Part shown: positions 23,570 to 33,963 of the stretch, one piece after another | Layout: the number at the start of each line of letters is the position of its first letter | Position numbering within the stretch: the stretch's first letter is position 1 | Source of the DNA: Artocarpus heterophyllus | Taxonomy: Eukaryota > Streptophyta > Magnoliopsida > Rosales > Moraceae | Direction of reading: 5' to 3' | DNA: 64,000 bases | NCBI GenBank assembly: GCA_025403435.1 | Contig: JAJQZP010000247.1 | Location: 186,001-250,000, forward strand | Made by a program: the position numbers and the translations under genes | The notes under the pieces: model-generated | Databases searched by the model: none | Seen by the model: the letters and a program-made list of their open reading frames with translations, nothing else | What the model was told of the DNA's origin: nothing

Positions 23570-24869
23570 TGTCATGAACCCAAACTGAAGGAGTGACGTG
23601 GTGGTTTAATTAAATTATTTAAATAATATTAACTAAACTCAGTTTAATTAATTATTAGGGTTATTTATGAAAACATGGTGAATTTAAAACCTTTTTGATA
23701 AATATAATCTGTTAGATCCTAATAAATAATGCTATGTACCACTAAAGTAGATTATAAACCGAATTAAAGTATCAAGCTAGCGATAGCGAGTAGGACCAAT
23801 ACCGGCCCACATTGCGCACACACATATTATCGACATAAATAAGATACAAACCACAGTCCAATCAAAATAAATGATATTTACATACCACATGCCTTAATCA
23901 AGTGAATAGATAACTTAATTTAAGCTTTTACAGTCCACTCGCACAATTAACAGCGTCTTAGTTAGTGATGTACATGCAAACTACCTAGAGGGGAGGAAAT
24001 TTTAAAACAAATAAATGGTAAGCAAAAGGCTTAGTAGGACTTGGGTTTTGAAATCATATTTTTTAAAAATAAAACAAATGAATTTAACATAATTATGAAA
24101 ACATTAAATGATTTATCATGATCATACCTACCTCTCAACATTTGAAATCATCAGAATTTGTCACAACTAAATCATCCAATTTTGTGCTTACCATTCATCA
24201 TTTGTGATTATCACAAATCATACAATACCATATTATATGTGCAAAGCCTATAAATCACCACCGAAGTGGCCCAGTTGGGTTTCGGGACCTGCCTCCAAGG
24301 TCACTCTATGCACAACCCAATATCTGTGTGGCATCATGCACTATCATATCATTCCGAATGGGGTTCTGTGCCCGTTTGGTATCCATTATCATTTAGTCAT
24401 ATTATTTCTATGGACATTCTTTTTACCGGGCTATCATACACATTCATTATGATCCATTCATTATCATAATTCACTATTATCATTTATTACGACCTTATCC
24501 AACATCTAGTGGAGGTAAATAAATAACAACTTATTTTTTAAAATCGTTTTAAGAGAGAGAAGTATGATCAAAACTTATTTTAAAATCATTGTTTTCAAAA
24601 AGAAAGGTCTAGAGTCCTACCTCGTTATCCAGTACGATAGCACATACACTCTAGTCCCAGCCTACTATACGTCAGCTCCTCAAAACCGCGAACAATCTTA
24701 TATGTGAACTAGATGCGTCAATTTCTATCTTAGTGTATTCTACAATACTTTATTATCTCATGGTGTCTTAGTTTGCCTTTAACGTTTAAGAAATCATTTC
24801 ATAAGTCCAAAATCCCTATTTATGTTCTAAACAGTGAAATCTAGTGGAAAACAACCATTTTCATATGGC

Positions 24870-25010
24870 TTGGTCAACCAGCAGACCTCCCAGGTCTGAC
24901 CTACTAAACTATTGAAGTTTGGCCTACTGGCCACCCGAGTCTGACCTGTGAACTGCTTGAATCCAGCCTGCTGAGGAAATGAGTTCGGCCTACCGATCTG
25001 TCGAAATATG
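24870..25010. repeat. GGCC-type minisatellite in solo LTR copy 1
   Basis: Repeated short units such as GTTTGGCCTACTGGCC, AATCCAGCCTGCTGA and GTTCGGCCTACCGATCTGTCG, spaced about 25-35 bp. The same motif cluster occurs at the matching place in copy 2 (43920-44120) and also in the unrelated Copia-2 element. Confidence 0.7.
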
Positions 25011-25451
25011 AAAAATGCCAGATTTTAAGCCTTAGCCAATCTGAGCTCAAAGCCTCACTTTTAACCTATTTTACAGTTCCTAGAGCATGGTTAGCATTCA
25101 GAAAGAGTAGAATATCATAATGGAACACATTTTAACACTTTCCTACAATTTTTCACAAAAATCCACAAATTATTCCAGAAATGGAAAAAAGTAAAAACTT
25201 AGTTTAGCTCGATTCTTGCTCAAACGAGCTTGGATTTGTTGTGATTTAGGCTCTCCTAACTTGGATTAAGTGTTATCTAAGGTCATCAAAGTTTGAATTA
25301 CAACACACAAAGAAGATCGAAAAATTTTGAAACAAAACTTTGAAATTTTGAAAAAGTGAAACAACCTCGGATTTGAACATTTATGAACTAGTTGATGACT
25401 CCAAATCTCTACTTTTTGTCCTCTATTCTTTGCTGGATTCTCCTTGGTTGC

Positions 25452-25483
<32 letters not shown>
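25452..25483. repeat. (GA)n microsatellite
   Basis: An uninterrupted GA run followed by a GA-rich tract to about 25575. It lies inside solo LTR copy 1. The matching place in copy 2 (33720-33850, TC-rich on plus) shows that the tract belongs to the LTR family. Confidence 0.9.
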
Positions 25484-25485
<2 letters not shown>

Positions 25486-25981
25486 GAGGGAAAAAAAAGA
25501 GAAGAAGAAAGAAGGAGAGAGAGAGGTATAGGAAGAGAGAGGGAAAAATGAGAAAGTAAGTGTGAAAGGGAGAGTGAGCTCCTTTTATGCTAGGGAAATG
25601 GAACGGTTTTAAGACAGAACCATGTCCTGCATATGGTTTTGATGAGGAAATTTCAAGGTTGTCTGAGTTTTTGTAAGATGAGATCTGTTTGGAATTTTGA
25701 AAAATTGTTTTGTTCCAAAAACTTATATTAAAACAAAACAAAATAAATTAAATAGAAAATTTCAACATTTGCTTAAAATGAGTTAACAAAAGGCTAAATT
25801 TCATTTCTGGTAATTTTTACAAACTTTTAAAACTTAAGATGACTAACAAAATTTTTAAAAGTGAAATTGATTAGAAAAAAGTCACAAAATGATTAGGTTA
25901 ATTTTAAACTATAATCAGACTTGCTAATCCACCAATTTACATACTAATTATATTTAATAAATCTATGGGCGTCACAGGATC

Positions 25982-26552
25982 ATAACCGCGTAATTGACAG
26001 ACCTTCTATGGCTAGTGATATGAAGAGTGATGGGATGTAGCAAGCTCGTCGCAAGATGAGCAGTTTCTTCGTCATGTATTGTTACGCTTCGTTCAAGGAT
26101 GGCTGTGCTGGGCTGGGGGTGGTCTTCAAGACGCCTAATAGCGTTTTGTTGTGCTCTTGGGCTAAAGTTTGTAAAGCGAACTCAACTCTTGTGGCTGAGC
26201 TTTTGGCTTGTGTCTTCGCTCTCCAACAGGTGGCCTCTGCTTCCTTTCCTTTTGTGTTGGATAATAACTTGAAGTCTTGCATCGATGATACTAGTAGAGA
26301 ACCAGCTGATTGGAGTGTTTTACCAGTTTTTTTTTTAATGCTTTGGATCTTTTGTCTTTGTGTTCTGATTTTGAGTTGTGGTGGATTCCTCGTAGTTCAA
26401 ATGTTTTGGGCGATGATATAGCCCGAGAGGCTTTGCTTGATATTTCCAATGTTCGTGTTGTGAACGAGGATGTGGTTCCCTCTGTGACCACTTTTGTTTA
26501 GCCGTTTTAAGGCTTGTAATAAATGTTCTTCTATCAAATAAATAAATAAAAT
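25982..26552 (+). pseudogene. LINE RNase H domain and 3' end, second part
   Basis: Continuation of the LINE at 22545-23569. The frame from 26056 reads YASFKDGCAGLGVVFKT, LVAELLACVFAL, then SADWSVLP-like text. After a frameshift at the T-run near 26328 it goes on as FELWWIPRSSNVLGDDIARE. This is the RVT_3 RNase H domain. The usual first catalytic Asp before ASFKDG is Tyr here, so the domain would be inactive even if expressed. A CAAATAAATAAATAAAAT tail at about 26536-26554 fits a LINE 3' end. Confidence 0.82.
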
Positions 26553-26744
26553 AGCATGTCGTGAATATTAAGGAAAAAAAACTTTCCACCAAAACGACGA
26601 CGTTTTGGTTGATGATAACAGTAAAAGTTTTTTATGCTTTTTATATATAGTTATAGATACCACAAATTAAAAGTCTAGATTGATTTACATCAAAAAAAAA
26701 AAAATTTGCAGAGAATTAATATCACAATCTGGTAATTACCCTAT

Positions 26745-26862
26745 ATTTAGAATATTAATTATACCCTCAAGATGCCAATTAGTATGTGGTGACTGCTAGT
26801 ATCACTAGTAACCATCGTGATTACCAACTGTTATCTGTTGAAAACCACCATTTCCAGTAGTG
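26745..26862. mobile_element. Isolated CACTA-type terminus
   Basis: Ends TTTCCAGTAGTG at 26851-26862, i.e. CACTACTGGAAA read inward, a common CACTA/MITE terminus. Inverted AACCATCGTGATTACC-like and GGTAATTACC-like words lie inside it (26775, 26812). The element must extend to the left, but no matching left end was found before the LINE tail at 26552, so it is probably a fragment. Confidence 0.45.
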
Positions 26863-27527
26863 CGGCCAAGACGATACTTGAGAAAACAAATACTACATCG
26901 AAAAGCACAAAAAAAAATTAATAAAATTCATGGATCAACATAAAAAAAAATGAAAACAAAAATCAGCCATCGATCACCCAACATGGGCGATATCTCTCCA
27001 GCACCTCCGCGTGGTCACCATTGCAAGAGTGTAGATCTGCCCGTGCGTGTAGATCTGACCAGAGACCTCCGTTAGCCACCAAGGCCACAAAAGTTCGGCA
27101 CATGGAGGCAAGATCTCCAAGGACACATCTCCAGTGCGAGGGAGCTTATAGCTCATATCTGTGATGGACATCCACGATCCATAATGGATCTCCTTCGCCA
27201 TCATCAACTCATGTTGAGATTGATGGCTTCAACAAACAAACCTTTCTATAGTTGCGACAGAACTTGCAGATCTGGCAACGATCTGAAGACCGATGGAGGT
27301 GATGAAGAAGGCGTGGAATGTGAGATCTATGCATGGAAGGCTGGCTTTGTTAGCAGAGTCATGCATAGAAGAAACTAGATTTGTGGCAGCCATGCACGGA
27401 ACGAGGCAAATCAATCAGCAGCATAGCTCCAGTAAAGTTTTGAAGCGAAGAAGCTGCCCTCTTGAGTTGATTGTTGTCGTTCATGGATCTTTTTTTTTTT
27501 TTTTTTTTTTTTTTGTCGATGTAATGG
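26863..27527. other. Region upstream of TNP2 gene, function unclear
   Basis: A stretch of higher GC content (about 26960-27480) followed by 27 consecutive T at about 27487-27514. It may be the 5' untranslated and promoter part of the CACTA transposase gene. No CACTA left end with the expected flank AAC was found here. Short open frames on both strands show no known domain. Confidence 0.35.
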
Positions 27528-30500
27528 ATGATGAACGTTCATGAAAGTAATTCTAATGAGACAACTATAGATGGTGAACATAATATTGGAGTTGATAAAT
27601 TTAAAACTCTATTTGAAGAAGCAGAGAAAAAGCTCTATCCTGGTTGTACAGAGTATTCTTCACTTTCATTTGTTGTTGAGTTGATGCATACCAAAGTGTT
27701 GAACAATTGGAGTAACAAGTCAATGGATATGGTGCTTCAACTACTTAACAGAGCATTTCCAATATGTCCTAATCTGCCAAAGTCCTACTATGAAGCTAAG
27801 CGCATGTTGCGTGATCTTGGTTTGGGCTATGAAACAATTCATGTGTGCAAATATGATTGCGCACTATTTTGGAAAGAACAAAAAGATGTAGAAAAATGTC
27901 CTATTTGTGATGCACCAAGGTACAAATACGATGGTACTAAAAGCAAAAACATACCGGAGAAAAAGATGTATTATTTTCAAATTACTCCACGTCTACAGAG
28001 ACTTTTCATGTCGCGACACACATGTAAAGACATGAGGTGGCACAAAGAAAAACGTGTTGATACCGATGGTGTACTTAGACATCCAGCAGATGCTGAGGCT
28101 TGGAAGGAATTTGACAAAGAGTATCCATGGTTTGCTGAGGACCCAAGAAATGTTAGATTAGGTCTTGCAACGGATGGTTTCAACCCATTTGGTAATCTTA
28201 GTACCAAATATAGTGTGTGGCCTATTATATTAGTACCATATAATATGCCATCTTGGAGATGTATGAAAGACATGTTTTTTATTATGGCAATACTAATTCC
28301 AGGTGACAAAGCTCCGGGTAAAGATATTGATGTGTATTTACAACCTTTAATTGATGAGCTGAAAGAACTATGGAAAAATGGGGTGAGGACTTATGATATG
28401 TCAAAAGATGAGTATTTTATGATGCATGCAGCAGTCTTATGGACAATTAATGACTTTCCTGCTTATGGTACAATATCTGGGTGGAGCACAAAGGGTTATA
28501 AGGCTTGTCCAGTATGTAATGAGGATGCATCTTCCTTTCGTATTACGGACAAGATTTGCTTTATGGGGCATCGCAGGTATTTACCCATGGATCATCCATG
28601 GAGGAAAAATATACGTTATGATGGTAAGATTGAACGACGACCTCCTCCAAAAGTTTTCACGGGTGATGATCTCTTAAGACAATTGGAAAAAGTGGATAAA
28701 TTCATTCCAGGGAAAATATTGAGAAATAATGGAAATAGAAGAAAAGATGATGTGTGTGATAAAAAAAGAAAACGCAGTGTGAGTACCAACAAAAGTGTAG
28801 GACGTGATGCATTTGCAAATAATTGGGGACGAAAATGCATTTTATGGGACTTAGAGTACTGGTCGAAATTAAAATTAAGACACAATTTGGATGTGATGCA
28901 CGTCGAGAAAAATATATGCGAAAGTGTCTATGGGACAATTTTATGTATAGATGGTAAGTCGAAGGATACGGATAAGGCCCGACTTGACCTGGCTAACATG
29001 AACATACGCAAAGAATTGCACTTACAAAGAAAAGGTAATAAGCTTTTTAAGCCTGTAGCATGTTACACATTATCATTAGAAGAACGAAGAAAATTTTGTG
29101 AGTGGTTAAGTTCTGTCAAGTTTCCAGATGGTTATGCTGCAAACATTTCAAAAAATGTGAACATAAAAGAAGGGAAGATATCCGGTTTGAAAAGCCATGA
29201 TTGTCATGTTTTGTTGCAACGTCTACTTATAGTTGGATTAAGGCCTTATCTGAAAAAGGACGTGCTTATTGCAATTTCTGAGCTGTCTTTATTTTTTCAA
29301 AAGCTATGTGCAAGAACATTGTATGTTGCAGACCTAGATGCATTGCAAGAAGGGATTATCAAGTGCTTGTGTAAGCTTGAATCTATTTTTCCTCCATCAT
29401 TTTTCGACGTAATGGTTCATCTGGCAGTACACTTACCTTATGAAGCAAAGTTGGCTGGGCCAGTGCACACACGATGGATGTATCCATTTGAAAGGTAGAT
29501 TTGGATTGTTTTTAACTTATACTTATCTGTAAAGTAAACACTACTACTTCATAAATAAATAAATAGACACTACTAACATAGTGCCATATGTTTTCCCAAC
29601 TAGGTTTATGGGTACTCTAAAAAAGTATGTTAAGAATAAGGCTCGACCAGAAGGGTCAATTGCTGAAGGATATATCATCAACGAAGCATTAAACTATTGC
29701 TCCATGTATCTTCATGGAATTGAAACTCGTTTTAATCGTCCGGAGCGCAATTTAGACCATGTTGAAGAACAAACAAAATCTTCATTGTCCGTTTTTGATC
29801 AACCTATAAGGTTATTTGGGAAAAAGGATTCATTGTACCTAAAACACGACACTGAATATGACCATGCTCATTGGTATATTCTAAACAATTGTTCTGAAGT
29901 GCAGCCTTATATTGAGTAAGTTTCTTTTTTAATAGTATTGAGTGAGTTTCATTTAGTTACATTAAATTTGTAAATTTTAAAATACTTCTATAATGCTCGA
30001 AGTGTTTTTTTGATGTCCAACAGTGAGCATGCAGAATTATTACAATCCAAAGGCATCATAAATATCTTTCAAGCCCAACAATCGCAATTTCCATCTTGGT
30101 TTGCTGAAAAAGTAAGATTTTTTTTGAAGAACAAAATGTGCAACTATTTTAGACGACCACAATTATAAATATTTGCTTATAGAAAAAAGTTTTTATTGAC
30201 AAATATTTTTTTGTTTTCTTTTTAATAAGGCTTTTACTTATAGAAAACTTAGAACTATTTTCTATCCTAACATTTTTAATTGCAGATTCAAGAAAAGCGT
30301 AAATTATCGCTTCACGAAGTAAATGATGAGATATATGCTCTTTCATGTAAACCAGATTACCGAATTAATCAATATAGTGGATGTATAGTTAACGGAGTTC
30401 GATATCATACTGAAAGTCGAGCTACTAGACGGTCCACTCAAAATTATGGTATTTGGGTAGAGGTGAACATAATAGCAATACATGTGACTTTTACGGTGCG

Positions 30501-31079
30501 ATAACTCATATTTGGGAGCTTACCTATTTATTAAACTATAAAGTAGTATTATTTAAGTGCATATGGTATAAGACTGATGGAAGAAATAATATACGTCATG
30601 AACACCATACCACAAGCATAAATGTAAGCTTGAGGTGGTATGCAGATCAACCGTTCATCTTAGCAAACCAAGCAAATCAAGTATTTTATTTGCGGGATGA
30701 CAAGTTTGGTTCAAATTGGAAAGTTGTGCAAAAGCTACATCACCGTCACCTCTGGGATATTCCTAAAGTTATGCCACAAGGAGCCGAAGAATGCGAGGAG
30801 GATGTCAATTTTTATAGTGAAGCTTGTCAAGAGGAAAGATCTGCTGACATCAATCTAGTATTTGATGAGTCAAATGTAGAAGCTCCTCTGAATCGTGAAG
30901 ATATTGGGATGATAGAGATCGACTCATCGACTAATGAACTCCCGATAGACTATGCTGATGATCAAATTCAATATGAATCAGATGAAGATTTGGACAGTGA
31001 CAAAGAATCAGATCACGATGATAGTGCAGAAACGAGTAATATCATTGAAAATACAAATGATATTGATGAGAGTGATTGA
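27528..31079 (+). pseudogene. CACTA TNP2 transposase gene, four exons, one frameshift
   Basis: Exons 27528-29494, 29604-29915, 30024-30111 and 30286-31079 join in phase through GT-AG introns of 109, 108 and 174 bp. Exon 1 carries the transposase_21 (tnp2) domain: IHVCKYDC, LRHPADAEAW, AEDPRNVRLGLATDGFNPF, IILVPYNMPSW, ACPVCNED and LDVMHVEKNICESVYG. DUF4218 spans the exon 1/2 junction (VHLAVHLPYEA, RWMYPFER, FMGTLKKYV). DUF4216 is in exon 4 (CDFYGAITHIWEL, VVLFKCIWY, FILANQANQVFY). An acidic tail follows. A small indel near 30455-30465 shifts the frame just before DUF4216. The usual N-terminal transposase-associated domain is absent, so the start at 27528 is only the first Met of the open frame. 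The protein would excise and insert CACTA elements. This copy is probably inactive, but only just. Confidence 0.88.
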
Positions 31080-31844
31080 CTTCCAAGAAGAGGCAACATT
31101 TGTAACTTTCATAAGAATGATAGACATCAAATTGAAATTTTTAGTTTTTCAATTTTCCAACATTTATTTAGTATTAAATTTCTTTAATAATAAAACACTT
31201 TAATATATTCTAGACTACAGAGTGGCTAGTGGCGATGGATTCCTGCGAGGTGAAAAAAAGACTCAAAAATCATTATTTTGTATTTCTTAAATATTTGTTT
31301 TAGAGCAAATTATTTTAGTATCAAATTCTAATTTTATTTCATTATTTTGCGTCAAAGTTTGCTTTTATTTTTTCCTTTTATTTGAATGTTTTTATTTATT
31401 TATTTTCCCAGTAAGTTAAGTTTGCAATATAAAGTTATATATATATATATAATTAGAAACTTGACTAAAAAAATTGTTAAAAAATTTAGAAAACCGTTTG
31501 AAAGAGACAAAATATAACTACTGTTCATGATGCCTTCAAATTTGTAGCTTACTTTTCCGAAAAAAAAAATAAATAAATTTGTGGCTTAGTTGGACGTGGT
31601 TTCATGTTTTAAGAAAAAAATAATTAAAGCGCCTTGTCATTAATTTTTCCATTTTAACCATTTTAATAACAAAATAAAGAAAGCTTGATTTCTATAACAA
31701 AACTTAAAAAAAGAAAGTAGTAAAAAACTTTACATTAAGTTCATAAAAAACTTATATTAGATCAGATCAAAGCATGACATTTATGCAACTAAAAATTTGA
31801 TTCTTTTTAAAATTAAAAAAAAAATTTACTTTCTATTGAATGTT

Positions 31845-32275
31845 TTTGTGACTAAATTTTAGTCACTGGAAATATTATTTTAGCGACTAAAACTATTTCT
31901 CCACTGGAGAACAATTTCTTAAAATATCTTGCGACTGCAATATGAGTCGCGAAAAGTATATAATATTTACCGACAAAATTTTAGTCGTAAATTTATATTT
32001 GCAGCGACTAAATTATTTTAGTCATAAAAATTTGGTCTTCCCTCCATTTTCAATATTTGGCGCCATAGTACTTTGTGACTAAATATATATGTAGTCACTA
32101 AATCTATCTTTTTATGACTAAAAAATTAGTTGTTGATAAATTTGGTACTAAAAACAGCGTATTTTTCTACCAAATATATTAGTGACCTAATTTTAGTGGT
32201 AAAAAACTACTATTGGCGACTACAAGTAATTAGTTGTTGAAAGTTTAGTCGTTAAAAGTGTAATTTCTTGTAGTG
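31845..32275. repeat. Subterminal repeats and right TIR of the TNP2 CACTA element
   Basis: More than ten copies of a GCGACTAAA/TTTAGTCGC-like motif in both orientations (31851, 31891, 31931, 31948, 31987, 32003, 32079, 32215, 32249), ending in the terminus CTTGTAGTG at 32275. The motif differs from that of the 18866-22004 element (ACGACGGTTT) and the 807-1334 MITE (AACGACAT). The three therefore belong to different CACTA families. Confidence 0.8.
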
Positions 32276-33318
32276 AACAATATATAAGGAGCGAGAAAGA
32301 AAGACATGAGAACATGGGAGTAAAAGAAAAAGAGCTGATCAATTACCAAATGTAGGTCCTGGAAAATTAATAGATTATATTGTGATTTAGTCACAACTTA
32401 GAGTGAATTTTCATACAATTACTTTTGGCAAATTTAAGAATTTTTGTGAATGTTTTTCCATGGGAGGAATGACATCATCATTAATATATAATACACAATT
32501 TCGTATTTTGATATTATGAAAACTTCAAATGCTATTAGTTCTACTACATGATAGATCATAATGTCAACAAAATATGATAAATAAAATTAGTGATCTTATT
32601 GGAATTATTAGAATTATCAATAATTCTCTCAGATGTGCAATGAATATGAATATGAAGAGAGTGCATTACTAATAATTTTCTTTATCTGGCCTCCATCTAG
32701 GATTTCTATCCCTGATCACTAAAGAAAAAGGAAGTACAACGAAGAAGAGTTGGAAGGAGAATTTAAGAGAAAATTTGTCAGAATTTTGATTTGAAAAACT
32801 GGTGTTATGGCACCGAAGATCAAAAGAGCCCGAAGTTGTGAACCAGACAGTAAATATACATATTTTCAAATAGGTATGGAAAAATATTATACGTAACTAA
32901 CTAATGTCACAACTTGAAACCAATTCCTAATGCGTTTAGAAAAAGAAATCTAAAAACATAATTCTGCTATGTAAAATCTTTTTCATATTTCCAAACATTC
33001 AAACAGAAGTATCCTTAGCAATGCCCTCTTAAGCTTGCCTCATGTACGCTACTTTTCCTTTTTTAAGCTCAGTTGGCTACTATCATCATTAGTGGATGTT
33101 ATATCTTGCTAATCAGACGATCAAGTCTGGTGATGGTTTAGAAAATTTTCTTTTTAACTCATTGTATTGTGCATTCAAACATATTTTCCAAACCAACAAT
33201 AACTATCTCTATATATAAGTACTATTATCAACCAAGGTGCATTTTTCTACAAGGATTGCAAAGCATTTGACAAAAATTACCTCTCATATATAAAGCAAGT
33301 ATTTGTCATGGCAATACT
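32276..33318. other. Intergenic, nothing recognised
   Basis: AT-rich DNA between the CACTA end and solo LTR copy 2. A 66-codon minus-strand frame (32869-32669) has no known domain. No RNA gene or repeat family was recognised. Confidence 0.45.
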
Positions 33319-33963
33319 TGTAGTGTCAAAAATTTAATTAAGTGAGATTTGTATGTAAATCTGGTAATTACTGTGCCTAATTTCAAATTAAGAATAATTT
33401 AATCATTTTGTGGTATTTTTCTAATCAATTTTACTTTTAATTATTTGTTAGTTATCTTAATTTTAAAACTTGTTAAAATTACCATATATTTGATTTTAAC
33501 ATTTTGTTAACACATTTTAAACAAAAATTTTGATAATTTTCATTTAATTTATTTTATTTCCAAAAATTAGATTTTTGTTAACAACAAATTGCCAAGTGCC
33601 CAATAAATCCCTCCTATACATATTCAAACATTTCCACGTAAACTACACTTAAGCTCTCAACTGAAAACCATGTGCAGAACATAGTATAGCCTTGAAACCA
33701 CCTCTGCCTTCCTGAGATAAAGAATTGGCCTTCTTATTTCTTTTTCCCACCTCTCTCCACAACTCACTCTACTTTCTCTCACTCTCTTCCTCTTCATCAC
33801 ATCCATTGCCACTCTCGCTCTCTTACGTGTCTCTTTTTCCCTCCCTTTCTCTCTGAAATTCACGCAGCCATTAATGAACAAGAAGCCAAAAGCTCGAAAT
33901 TGAAGCTTCCAAATCAGCTCAAGGGCTCAAACTTAAGATCAACCACATTCTTACCCAACTAAT
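33319..33963 (+). mobile_element. Gypsy-type solo LTR, copy 2, first part
   Basis: Start of an LTR (TGTAGTGTCAAAAATTT) that matches the minus strand of copy 1 (25976 back to about 25250). It shares an ACAAAATGATTA...TTTTACTTTTAA-type segment, the CATATGGTTTTG/ACATGGTTTTCAG segment and the TC/GA tract. Copia-2 interrupts it at 33964 and it continues at 43648. The outer flank is ATACT (33314-33318). Confidence 0.75.

Larger units (their letters stand above)
23570..25976 (-). mobile_element. Gypsy-type solo LTR, copy 1
   Basis: A 2,407-bp block with TG...CA ends, inserted in a LINE. The flanks AGATC (23565-23569) and GGATC (25977-25981) form a 5-bp duplication with one change. Read on the minus strand it starts TGTGACGCCC and ends GGGTTCATGACA, a usual form for plant Gypsy LTRs. 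It contains the CCTACTAAGC...CTCTAGGTAG layout around 23990-24050. The diverged block 33319-45304 (Copia-2 removed) aligns along its length. No PBS, polypurine tract or coding region is present, so it is a solo LTR or an LTR-only derivative. It includes a GA microsatellite and a GGCC-type minisatellite (24870-25010). Confidence 0.8.
27515..32275 (+). mobile_element. CACTA element with TNP2 transposase gene (left end not found)
   Basis: The right end is TTTCTTGTAGTG at 32264-32275 (inward CACTACAAGAAA), a standard CACTA terminus, preceded by a subterminal zone of TTTAGTCGC/GCGACTAAA repeats. The TNP2 gene lies 1.2 kb inside it in the plus orientation. The left terminus was not located. The poly-T run at 27487-27514 sits next to the point where the N-terminal transposase homology is lost, so a deletion or rearrangement there is likely. 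Confidence 0.7.

Noticed and set aside
25409..25741. 110-codon Ser/Leu-rich minus-strand ORF
   Set aside because: Runs through the GA microsatellite of solo LTR copy 1 and has no domain.
27229..27544. Short ORFs upstream of TNP2 as the transposase N-terminus
   Set aside because: They do not contain the transposase-associated N-terminal motifs, and one runs through the poly-T as a Phe run.
33657..33881. 74-codon Arg/Lys/Glu-rich minus-strand ORF
   Set aside because: Lies in the GA/TC-rich tract of solo LTR copy 2. The charged residues reflect purine-rich repeats.
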